In this document: positions 37,405 through 45,482 of the stretch, piece after piece | How positions within the stretch are numbered: the first letter of the stretch is position 1 | How the letters are laid out: each line of letters begins with the position of its first letter | NCBI GenBank assembly: GCA_903823025.1 | Contig: CAIJRK010000027.1 | Coordinates: forward strand, 1-64,000 | DNA from: an uncultured beta proteobacterium | GTDB taxonomy: Bacteria; Pseudomonadota; Gammaproteobacteria; Burkholderiales; Burkholderiaceae_C | Length of the DNA: 64,000 nucleotides | Direction of reading: 5' to 3' | The notes under the pieces: generated by a model | What the model was told of the DNA's origin: nothing | Seen by the model: the letters and a program-made list of their open reading frames with translations, nothing else | Database searches by the model: none | Made by a program: the position numbers and the translations under genes

Positions 37405-39138
37405 TTAAGCAGGCAACGCCGTCAGATCGGGCGCCGGGCGGGCGGGCGGTTGACGGGCGGCTTGCACAGCAGCTATCACAGCATCACGCGGGCCTTCGGC
37501 CTGAATCTGGCCGTCACGCAGTAACAAAATGCGGTCGGCCACGGCCACCGCGCCAGGACGGTGGGTGATCAAAAACACAGTTTTGCCATTGGCTTTGAGT
37601 TCTTGAACTGTCCTGAAAAGCGCCGCTTCACCGGCGTCATCCAGGTTGGCATTGGGTTCATCAAGCACGATAAGCACAGGGTTGCCATAAATAGCGCGTG
37701 CCAGACCAATGCGCTGACGCTGGCCGCCGGACAACAAATTACCGGCCTCGCCAATGGGGGTGTCGTAGCCTTTGGGGAAACGCAAAATCATGTCGTGCAG
37801 CCCCGCACTTTGCGCCGCCGCAATGACCTGGGCCGGATCGACTTTGCCAAAGCGGGCAATGTTTTCAGCAATCGTGCCTTCAAGCAACTCCACATCTTGC
37901 GGCAGGTAACCAATGTGGGGGCCAAGCTCAATACGGTTCCAGCCATTAATGGGCAAGCCGTCAAGCAGCACTTGTCCCGACACATCCGGCCAGATGCCCA
38001 CCAGCACCCGCGCCAGCGTGGACTTGCCCGAGCCTGAAGGGCCAAGAACAGCGGTCACGGTACCGGCTTTCACCTGCAGGTCGATGTTTTGAAGAATCGG
38101 GGTAGGGCGCTCAGGCACGATGGCACAGACTTGCTCAAGCGAGAGCTGGCCGGTAGGGGCAACGCGCTTGAAAGCGGGGTCGCGGGGCGGGTAGTTCAAC
38201 AGCAACGTTTCAAGCCGGGCAAACGCCGCTCGCATCCCGATAAATTGGCGCCAGCTGCCGACAATCATGTCAATCGGGGCGAGTGCGCGCGTCATCAGCA
38301 CGTTGGCGGCAATCATGCCACCGGGCGAGAGTTGCCCGTCAATCACCAGCAACGCCCCAGCACCCAGCGCCAGCGACTGTTGGGTGTAGCGTATAAATTT
38401 GCTGATAGCGGTGATGCGGTGCGTCAAGTGTTGCGACACAGCGCCCCGCGCCAGATAAGTCTGGTGCCGATCCGCCCAGCGCGCCTGCAAATTGCGGATC
38501 ATGCCCATCGACTCCAGCACCTCGGCGTTGCGCAACTTGCCTTGCAAGAAACTGCCCGCATCGGCATTGGCTTGGGTGGCGGCCTCTGAAGGCGCTAAGG
38601 TATGGCGGTGTCCAAACCAGGCCAGTCCGGCCTGAATCAGCGCAAACACGACGCCCATGACGCCCAACCAAGGATGCAAAAAGAACAGCACGGCCATATA
38701 AATGGGCGTCCAGGGTGCATCAAAAAAGGCAAAAACGCCGTTGCCGGTCAAGAACTGGCGAATCTGGATCAAGTCGCCAAAGGAGCGCGAGGGCACGTTG
38801 CCCGACTGGCTCAAGTGCGCCTCAAAGCTGGCGTTGAACACTTGGGTGCTGAGTTGTTCGTCCAGTCGCACCCCGGCGACCACCAGCACGCGTGAGCGCA
38901 TCCATTCGGCAAACCCCATCACGGCAAACAGAAACAAAGTGAGCAAAGACATCACCAGCAGCGTTAATTCGCTCTGGCTGGTGAGCACCCGGTCATAGAC
39001 CTGGAGCATGTACAGCGTGGGGGCAAGCATCAGCACATTGGCAATCATGCTGAAGGCGCCGACGATTAAGAACTCGCGTCGAAACAGCCATAAAGTGGCG
39101 GTTAGTTCGCTACGCTTGAAAAATTCAGGTGTTTTCAT
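37405..39138 (-). CDS. Type I secretion ABC permease/ATPase (PrtD-type), second copy
   Basis: Six membrane helices (about 20-310) are followed by an ATPase domain with Walker A GPSGSGKST, signature LLSGGQRQRIGLAR and Walker B VLIVLDEPNANLD. There is no N-terminal C39-like domain, as in PrtD exporters of metalloproteases and S-layer proteins. It is distinct in sequence from the ABC gene directly upstream, so the two may form a heterodimer. Confidence 0.9.
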   Translation of the reverse strand: MKTPEFFKRSELTATLWLFRREFLIVGAFSMIANVLMLAPTLYMLQVYDRVLTSQSELTLLVMSLLTLFLFAVMGFAEWMRSRVLVVAGVRLDEQLSTQVFNASFEAHLSQSGNVPSRSFGDLIQIRQFLTGNGVFAFFDAPWTPIYMAVLFFLHPWLGVMGVVFALIQAGLAWFGHRHTLAPSEAATQANADAGSFLQGKLRNAEVLESMGMIRNLQARWADRHQTYLARGAVSQHLTHRITAISKFIRYTQQSLALGAGALLVIDGQLSPGGMIAANVLMTRALAPIDMIVGSWRQFIGMRAAFARLETLLLNYPPRDPAFKRVAPTGQLSLEQVCAIVPERPTPILQNIDLQVKAGTVTAVLGPSGSGKSTLARVLVGIWPDVSGQVLLDGLPINGWNRIELGPHIGYLPQDVELLEGTIAENIARFGKVDPAQVIAAAQSAGLHDMILRFPKGYDTPIGEAGNLLSGGQRQRIGLARAIYGNPVLIVLDEPNANLDDAGEAALFRTVQELKANGKTVFLITHRPGAVAVADRILLLRDGQIQAEGPRDAVIAAVQAARQPPARPAPDLTALPA

Positions 39139-39157
39139 AAAGTATTGGCGTCAGGCA

Positions 39158-40888
39158 TCAGGCGTTTGCAGGAACAGGAGCAGCGCCTTGGCGGGCCTGT
39201 GCAGCCGCCTCGTTGAGCGCTTTCAAAACATCATCACGCGGGCCGAACATTTGGGTTTGTCCGTCTCGTAGCACCAGCATCTTGTCGGCTACGCCCAGCA
39301 CGCTGGTGCGGTGTGTCATCACCACAAAAGTGGTGCCATGCAATTTGAGTTGCTGAATGGCGCCAGCCAGTGCCGCATCGCCTTGTTCGTCCAGACTCGA
39401 ATTAGGCTCGTCAAGCACCACAAAAGCCGGATTGCCGTAGATGGCGCGGGCCAGCCCCACCCGCTGACGCTGTCCGCCGGACAACATGGTGCCCTCGCGC
39501 CCAACCGGATTGTCATAGCCTTGCGGGAGCGTCATGATGAAGTCATGCAAGCCAACCGCGCGGGCAGCAGCTTCGACCTTGGCCGGTTCAACCACGCCAA
39601 AGCGGGCAATGTTTTCAGCCAGTGAGCCATCAAACAGCTCCACGCCTTGCGGTAAGTAGCCCACGTAGGGGCCGAGTTCAGTCTTGTCCCAAGTGTAGAT
39701 ATCGACGCCATCAAGCCGGACTTTGCCGTTAATGGCGGGCCACAGGCCCACCAGCAAACGTGCCAGCGTGGTCTTGCCGGAGGCAGATGGACCCACCACG
39801 GCCAGCACTTCGCCAGGCAGCAGGGCAAAGCTGACGCCTTTCAAAATGGGGGCTGGACTGCCGGGCGCACCCGCCACCAGTGTTTCAACCTGCAGCTTGC
39901 CCTGTGGGGCAGGCAAGGCCATGCTCTCCGGGCGCAAGGCCACCGTCGCCAAAAGATTCTCCAGACGACTGTAGGCGTCGCGCACGTTCACCACCGTCTG
40001 CCACTGCGACACAATTTGAACCAGCGGCGCCAGCACCCGTCCACCCAAAATTGACCCAATAATCATGTAGGCGGCGCCGCCGTTCAACTGGTTACGCAAC
40101 AACAACCAGGCGCCCAAGCCCAGCAACATGGAGCCGGTCGTATTTTGTAGAAATTTTGAAATGGCCTGATAAAACCCGGCACGTTCCGACGCTGTCGCTT
40201 GCAGGCCTAAAAACTCTTTCTGCTTGCCCATCCAGCGTTGATGAATGTTGCCCAACATACCCATCGACTCAATCACCTGGGAATTGCGCAAGGTGCCGTC
40301 GGCATATTGCTGGGCACCCATCGCGCTGCGGTTAGCCGCCAGCAAGGGCGGCTGGGTACTGCGCTCGTTAAGCCAACCCACAAAAGTGACCAGAATGGCG
40401 GACACCACCGCTGACCATCCCAGCACCGGACTAATGGCAAAAATCAGAATCAAAAACGTTAGGGCCACCGGGGCTTCCATCAACGCCAGCACAACCGGCG
40501 CCGACAAGAAGTCACGCACTGTGCGGAAATCGTTCATAGGCTGGGCCGTGCCGCCGGGCAGACGCTTGAGATTAGCCTCAAAAATAGCGCTAAAAATACG
40601 CCCGCTCATACTGCTGTCAAAAGCCATGGCGGCCTCATGCATCACTTCAGAGCGCACCCACTCCAGCACTTCCATCAACACATAGGCGGACAACACCAGC
40701 AAGGTCAACATGGCCAGCGTCATGTGACTGCGACTGTTGACCACCCGGTCATACACCTCCAGCATATAAACAGAGGGTGCCAGAATCAGCAAACTGGCAA
40801 ACAGACTGAACAAGGCAGCCCGTTTGAAATAGGGCTGCAAGGCGGCAAGCGCGATGCGTAGCTCTGACTGGGGTTTATTGGATCTCAT
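39158..40888 (-). CDS. Type I secretion ABC permease/ATPase (PrtD-type), first copy
   Basis: Same plan as its neighbour: six membrane helices, Walker A GPSASGKTT, signature MLSGGQRQRVGLAR, Walker B FVVLDEPNSSLDE. Both ATPase sites look catalytically complete in both proteins. The ATG overlaps the stop of the TnpB-like gene (ATGA) and has a strong ribosome-binding site (GGAGG) located inside that gene. Confidence 0.9.
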   Translation of the reverse strand: MRSNKPQSELRIALAALQPYFKRAALFSLFASLLILAPSVYMLEVYDRVVNSRSHMTLAMLTLLVLSAYVLMEVLEWVRSEVMHEAAMAFDSSMSGRIFSAIFEANLKRLPGGTAQPMNDFRTVRDFLSAPVVLALMEAPVALTFLILIFAISPVLGWSAVVSAILVTFVGWLNERSTQPPLLAANRSAMGAQQYADGTLRNSQVIESMGMLGNIHQRWMGKQKEFLGLQATASERAGFYQAISKFLQNTTGSMLLGLGAWLLLRNQLNGGAAYMIIGSILGGRVLAPLVQIVSQWQTVVNVRDAYSRLENLLATVALRPESMALPAPQGKLQVETLVAGAPGSPAPILKGVSFALLPGEVLAVVGPSASGKTTLARLLVGLWPAINGKVRLDGVDIYTWDKTELGPYVGYLPQGVELFDGSLAENIARFGVVEPAKVEAAARAVGLHDFIMTLPQGYDNPVGREGTMLSGGQRQRVGLARAIYGNPAFVVLDEPNSSLDEQGDAALAGAIQQLKLHGTTFVVMTHRTSVLGVADKMLVLRDGQTQMFGPRDDVLKALNEAAAQARQGAAPVPANA

Positions 40889-41490
40889 GAGGCCTCCTCG
40901 ACCATGACATATTCAGGAACTTCAGAGCTGCCTGAGACAACAGACTCTGACGCTTTCTTATCCTGTTCATCATCAAACAGGAAAGACAACTCATACACAC
41001 CTTCTGCGCGAAATGACAACACGATTTCGCGCAATTTTTTTTCATTGAAATTGGCTTCGTCCTCTGGCTTGAGGGCCAGCGCGAAACGCATCCGCCCATC
41101 CAGCGTGAACATCGAAAGCTGTCCGTTCTTCACACTCAGCGTGTGCCGGTCGAAGTACACCGGACAGTTATCGGCAAAACGCAACAACGGCAGGGGTTTG
41201 TCTGCCAGCTTGGCTAAATGAAAGGGACTTTGCGGATGCTGAAAAATCACCCGACAGGTGCGCGACACTGAATAAATCGCATTGCACACCATTTGCGAAC
41301 CAATTTCAGGAAAACGCTCGCGCAAGCTGTGGTAGGTCAGGTGGTGCAGAGCCACCCGATTCCACACCCGCGTTTGTTGCACCGTTGGCGCCAGCGCGTT
41401 GCAGACCTCGGCAAACGCTTTTTGCAAGGCGCGCAAACGCGCCAATTGCTCGGGCGTTGTGTTCAGCGGGATGCGCAACAAAAAGTTCAT
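40885..41490 (-). CDS. TnpB-like N-terminal half without RuvC, coupled to the secretion operon
   Basis: The 201-residue protein starts NFLLRIPLNTTPEQLARLRA and continues with NRVALHHLTYHSLRERFPEI, SQMVCNAIYSVSRTCRVIF and VYFDRHTLSVKNGQLSMFTL. This is the order and spacing of the N-terminal (WED/REC) half of IS200/IS605 TnpB. The last block (REIVLSFRAEGVYELSFLF) matches the strands just before RuvC-I. It then ends in an acidic tail; none of the RuvC acidic residues or the zinc finger exists, and TnpB is normally 350-450 aa. The stop overlaps the ATG of the first ABC gene. It could be a domesticated RNA- or DNA-binding regulator or a frozen remnant. The relationship is recognised by eye, not by search. 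Confidence 0.65.
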   Translation of the reverse strand: MNFLLRIPLNTTPEQLARLRALQKAFAEVCNALAPTVQQTRVWNRVALHHLTYHSLRERFPEIGSQMVCNAIYSVSRTCRVIFQHPQSPFHLAKLADKPLPLLRFADNCPVYFDRHTLSVKNGQLSMFTLDGRMRFALALKPEDEANFNEKKLREIVLSFRAEGVYELSFLFDDEQDKKASESVVSGSSEVPEYVMVEEAS

Positions 41491-41528
41491 ATAGGAAGTT
41501 ATTCTAGCAGCCTCATATATGAACTTTT
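41481..41528. promoter_or_regulatory. Perfect 13-bp inverted repeat spanning the start of the TnpB-like gene
   Basis: AAAAGTTCATATA (41481-41493) and TATATGAACTTTT (41516-41528) are exact inverted copies 22 bp apart. The left arm covers the start codon and the next three codons. In the transcript the arms would sequester the start codon; as DNA it is a candidate operator. A five-codon mini-ORF (MRLLE, minus strand, 41516-41499) lies in the loop. No good ribosome-binding site precedes the start. Confidence 0.65.
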
Positions 41529-41642
41529 AAAAAATATTTTTGATTTGTAATACGGCTCGTTTAAACACCATTCATCGCTGAAATTCTCTATTTTTCGGGC
41601 CTTTTCAAGTAGCCAGGAGGTGACGTAGTACATTCGCAGGCT

Positions 41643-43376
41643 ATGGCCACCGCTGACACACCCCCTCAAGAATCTTCACCCATTGCCCTTCCGGGGCTGG
41701 GCCGCGCCCTTATTCTGGCGGGAAAACTGGCTCAAAAACTAGCCGAAGCTATTTACCTGAAATCTCAGGTCAGCCGCACCAGCTTTATTGCTGAATTGAC
41801 TGGTTCGGGCGCAGTTTCAGCCGCTGATCTGGCGCACACAATGTCCATCGCGTTTGCCGCGCCGCTGATTGATCTGGATGCGATTGACCCGCAGCGTCTG
41901 CCCAAAGATCTGCTGGACAGCAAAATTTGTCTGGACTATCGCGTGGTCGTTTTAAGCAAACGCAACAACCGGCTAATCGTGGCCACGGCAGATCCGTCAG
42001 ACAGTCAGGCGGACGAAAAAATTAAATTTGCCACGCAACTAGGCGTTGACTGGGTGATTGCAGAATACGACAAGCTGCTCAAAATGGTTACCGCCAGCAC
42101 GACCTCTGCCTCGGCGGCCATCGATAAAATTATCGGTGATGAGTTTGAGTTCGATGAGCCATTGGCCGTGCCTGTTCTGGACAATGCAGACGCGATGGCC
42201 TCCGAAGTGGACGACGCGCCCATTGTCAAATTTTTGCAGAAAATGCTGCTCGACGCTTTCACCATGCGGGCTTCCGACTTGCACTTTGAGCCTTATGAGC
42301 ACAACTACCGGGTGCGCTTTCGCATTGACGGTGAATTGCGTGAAATTGCCTCGCCCCCGATCACGATCAAAGACAAGCTGGCCTCGCGCATCAAGGTGAT
42401 TTCGAGAATGGACATCTCGGAAAAACGGGTGCCCCAGGATGGCAAGATGAAACTCAAAATCGGCCCCGACAAAGTCATTGACTTTCGGGTCAGCACCTTG
42501 CCCACCTTGTTTGGTGAAAAAATTGTGATTCGGATTCTTGACCCCAGCAGCGCCAAGTTAGGCATTGATGCCCTGGGCTATGAGCCTGAAGAAAAAGAAC
42601 GGTTGATGCAAGCCATTGGCCGCCCCTACGGCATGATTTTGGTGACCGGCCCAACCGGGTCTGGCAAAACCGTGTCGCTCTACACCTGCCTGAACTTGTT
42701 GAACAAACCCGGCGTCAACATTGCCACCGCCGAAGACCCGTGCGAAATTAACTTGCCCGGTGTCAATCAGGTCAACGTCAATGACAAAGCCGGACTGACG
42801 TTTGCCGTGGCGCTTAAATCATTCCTGCGCCAGGATCCCGACATCATCATGGTCGGTGAAATCCGCGATCTGGAGACGGCGGATATTTCCATCAAAGCCG
42901 CCCAAACCGGGCATTTGGTGCTCTCCACGCTGCACACCAACGATGCACCCACCACCTTGACGCGGATGCGAAACATGGGCATTGCGCCCTTTAATATCGC
43001 CTCCAGCATCATCATCATCACCGCGCAACGCCTGGCACGGCGCCTGTGCCCCCACTGCAAAGCGCCGCTGGAGGTGCCCCAAAAAGTCCTGCTCGATGCC
43101 GGCTACCTGGCTGAAGAAATTGATGACTCGTGGGTCACCTATCACCCGGTGGGCTGCGCCCTGTGCAACAACGGCTACAAAGGCCGCGTAGGCCTCTACC
43201 AAGTGATGCCGATCAGCGAAGCCATTCAGCGCATTATTTTGCGTGATGGCAACGCCATGGAGATTGCTGAACAAGCCAAAAGCGATGGCGTGCGTACTCT
43301 GCGCCAGGCGGGTCTATACAAAGCCCGGTTAGGGTTGACGTCGCTGGAAGAAGTGCTGGCCGTGACCAACGATTAA
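41643..43376 (+). CDS. pilB: Type IV pilus assembly ATPase
   Basis: A 577-residue GspE/PilB ATPase: N-terminal domain (about 50-150), FLQKMLLDAFTMRASDLHFE, Walker A GPTGSGKT (about 335-342), Asp box and Walker B (QDPDIIMVGEIRD), and the zinc-binding CPHC...CALC. It powers pilus extension at the inner membrane. The ATG has only AGG very close to it, while a strong AGGAGGT lies 21 bases upstream, an unusual spacing. Divergent from the TnpB-like gene. Confidence 0.95.
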   Translation: MATADTPPQESSPIALPGLGRALILAGKLAQKLAEAIYLKSQVSRTSFIAELTGSGAVSAADLAHTMSIAFAAPLIDLDAIDPQRLPKDLLDSKICLDYRVVVLSKRNNRLIVATADPSDSQADEKIKFATQLGVDWVIAEYDKLLKMVTASTTSASAAIDKIIGDEFEFDEPLAVPVLDNADAMASEVDDAPIVKFLQKMLLDAFTMRASDLHFEPYEHNYRVRFRIDGELREIASPPITIKDKLASRIKVISRMDISEKRVPQDGKMKLKIGPDKVIDFRVSTLPTLFGEKIVIRILDPSSAKLGIDALGYEPEEKERLMQAIGRPYGMILVTGPTGSGKTVSLYTCLNLLNKPGVNIATAEDPCEINLPGVNQVNVNDKAGLTFAVALKSFLRQDPDIIMVGEIRDLETADISIKAAQTGHLVLSTLHTNDAPTTLTRMRNMGIAPFNIASSIIIITAQRLARRLCPHCKAPLEVPQKVLLDAGYLAEEIDDSWVTYHPVGCALCNNGYKGRVGLYQVMPISEAIQRIILRDGNAMEIAEQAKSDGVRTLRQAGLYKARLGLTSLEEVLAVTND

Positions 43377-43401
43377 ACCAACCAATAACTTAGGGACTCA
43401 C

Positions 43402-44619
43402 ATGGCAACCACCAAACCCAAAGGCGCCAAAGAATTTGTCTTTGAATGGCAAGGCAAAGACCGCAACGGCAAGCAAATACGCGGCGAAACCCGCGGTGCT
43501 GGAGAGAATCAGGTCAAAGCGGCGTTGCGGCGTCAAGGCATTATTCCGATCAAGATCAAGAAGCGCCGGATGAGCATAGGCAAGTCCATCAAGCCCAAAG
43601 ACCTGTCCATCTTCACCCGCCAACTCGCCACCATGATGAAAGCGGGCGTGCCTTTGCTACAAGCTTTTGACATTGTGGGGCGCGGCAACCCGAATCCAAG
43701 CGTGACCAAGCTGCTCAACGACATTCGCACCGATGTGGAAACGGGCACCTCTCTGAGCGCGGCCTTTCGCAAATATCCGCTGTATTTCGACAACCTGTAT
43801 TGCAACCTGATTGAGGCGGGGGAATCGGCCGGTATTCTGGATCAGTTGCTCGACCGGCTGGCGGTTTACATGGAGAAAACCGAGGCCATTAAGTCAAAAA
43901 TCAAATCCGCTCTGATGTACCCGATTTCGGTGCTGGTCGTGGCCTTTGTCGTCACGGCGGTCATCATGATTTTTGTGGTGCCAGCCTTCAAGGAGGTGTT
44001 CTCCAATTTTGGTGCTGACTTGCCAGCGCCGACGCTGGCTGTGATTGCCATCAGTGAATTTTTTGTGGCGTATTGGTGGCTGATTTTTGGCGGTATTGGC
44101 GGGGGGATCTATTTTTTCATGCAAGCGTGGAAACGCAACGAAACCATGCAACACGTCATGGATCGTATCCTGCGCAAGCTACCGATCTTTGGCACCCTGG
44201 TTGACAAATCATGCATTGCGCGCTGGACGCGAACCCTGTCCACCATGTTCGCAGCAGGCGTGCCGCTGGTGGAGGCGCTTGATTCTGTGGGCGGCGCGGC
44301 GGGCAATTACGTGTACGAAGTCGCGACCAAAAAAATTCAGCAGGAAGTCTCCACCGGCACCGCACTAACAGTCGCCATGACCAATGCCAACCTGTTTCCG
44401 TCGATGGTGCTGCAGATGTGCTCCATCGGCGAGGAGTCAGGGTCGATTGATCACATGCTGGGCAAAGCCGCTGACTTTTATGAAGCCGAGGTGGATGACA
44501 TGGTGGCCGGTATCTCCAGCTTGATGGAACCCATCATTATTGTGATTCTGGGGACCGTGATTGGCGGCATTGTGGTGGCGATGTACTTGCCCATCTTTAA
44601 ATTGGGTCAGGTGGTTTAA
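43402..44619 (+). CDS. pilC: Type IV pilus inner-membrane platform protein
   Basis: A 405-residue GspF/PilC protein with two repeated cytoplasmic helical domains (DLSIFTRQLATMMKAGVPLL, CIARWTRTLSTMFAAGVPLV) and three membrane helices, ending in GGIVVAMYLPIFKLGQVV. The reading frame is complete and ends 8 bp before the probable transposon tip. In related genomes pilD normally follows; here the Tn7-like element does. Confidence 0.95.
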   Translation: MATTKPKGAKEFVFEWQGKDRNGKQIRGETRGAGENQVKAALRRQGIIPIKIKKRRMSIGKSIKPKDLSIFTRQLATMMKAGVPLLQAFDIVGRGNPNPSVTKLLNDIRTDVETGTSLSAAFRKYPLYFDNLYCNLIEAGESAGILDQLLDRLAVYMEKTEAIKSKIKSALMYPISVLVVAFVVTAVIMIFVVPAFKEVFSNFGADLPAPTLAVIAISEFFVAYWWLIFGGIGGGIYFFMQAWKRNETMQHVMDRILRKLPIFGTLVDKSCIARWTRTLSTMFAAGVPLVEALDSVGGAAGNYVYEVATKKIQQEVSTGTALTVAMTNANLFPSMVLQMCSIGEESGSIDHMLGKAADFYEAEVDDMVAGISSLMEPIIIVILGTVIGGIVVAMYLPIFKLGQVV

Positions 44620-44646
44620 ATGCAGGTTGTAGGGAATCAGAATACA

Positions 44647-44716
44647 TTGCACTAAGTCAACATAGTTTGCACTAACTTTGCAGTAAAGTCAAATTCAGTC
44701 ACGTACTTTGCAGTAA
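44647..44716 (+). repeat. Four TnsB-type binding sites at the left transposon end
   Basis: TTGCACTAA occurs at 44647 and 44667, and TTGCAGTAA at 44678 and 44708, all in the same orientation, within 90 bp of the tip and just before tnsA. Repeated direct sites of this kind are where TnsB binds in Tn7-like ends. No inverted copies are present elsewhere in the non-coding parts of the window. Confidence 0.7.
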
Positions 44717-44759
44717 ACCTGCTAGACTCCGCTGCTCTTACCAACAACACGGGAGAGCG

Positions 44760-45482
44760 GTGGTGGCTACTGACGACGATTTACAGATATCCGTGGTGCT
44801 TTCATCTGGCGAAGAAATCCAGAGACGCGAAATCAGCCTCATAGCCAAGTTCGAGCGGACTGAGCTCGACCTGTACAGAACGCCAGGTGTGCACAGGACG
44901 CAAAAACACATTCCTGGCTTCTTCTGGATGTCTCAGGTGAATGAGATGGTTTGGTATGAAAGCCGTCTGGAAATGTTCATACTCAAACAACTTGACTTCA
45001 GTCAAGCAATTACCGCAATTCTTCCTCAGCCATTTTGTTTGCACTTCAAAGACGAAGGAAAACGGCGTCGCCACATTCCGGACTTTTTGGTGTGGCTTGC
45101 TGATGGCAATCGCTTGCTGGTCAACGTCAAGCCAAGGAAATATGTTTCCAAACCGAATAACCAACGTTCCTTTAAAGCGTGTGAAACGCTATGCGAATCG
45201 TTAGGCTGGTCATACACGACCTTAAGTGAGCCAGATCCGATTTTTCTAGCCAACTTGAACTGGCTTGCTGGCTATCGCAGAACCCCAGCTCACTTCACTG
45301 AGTATTCCATCCAATTGATTGAAAAAGCCACCGAACAACAAACTATTGAGAACCTTTTGGATGGCCTGGGGCACGCCTCTTTGGTGAGACCAATACTCTT
45401 TTTTCTGATGTGGAAACGCCAGTTGGACTTTGATACGCGGTCACTCTTGTCAAACAAGTCAGAGGTTTGGTTAAGAGCCTGA
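44760..45482 (+). CDS. tnsA: Tn7-type endonuclease subunit TnsA
   Basis: The 240-residue protein has the TnsA nuclease core: Glu in VWYESRLEMFILKQLDF (about 65), Asp in RRRHIPDFLVWL (about 103), and Lys in LLVNVKPRKY (about 119). A helical C-terminal domain follows. TnsA cuts the 5' ends so that the element moves by cut-and-paste. The start is GTG 44760 (or 44763) after GGGAG. Its stop overlaps the probable tnsB start as TGATG. Confidence 0.87.
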   Translation: MVATDDDLQISVVLSSGEEIQRREISLIAKFERTELDLYRTPGVHRTQKHIPGFFWMSQVNEMVWYESRLEMFILKQLDFSQAITAILPQPFCLHFKDEGKRRRHIPDFLVWLADGNRLLVNVKPRKYVSKPNNQRSFKACETLCESLGWSYTTLSEPDPIFLANLNWLAGYRRTPAHFTEYSIQLIEKATEQQTIENLLDGLGHASLVRPILFFLMWKRQLDFDTRSLLSNKSEVWLRA

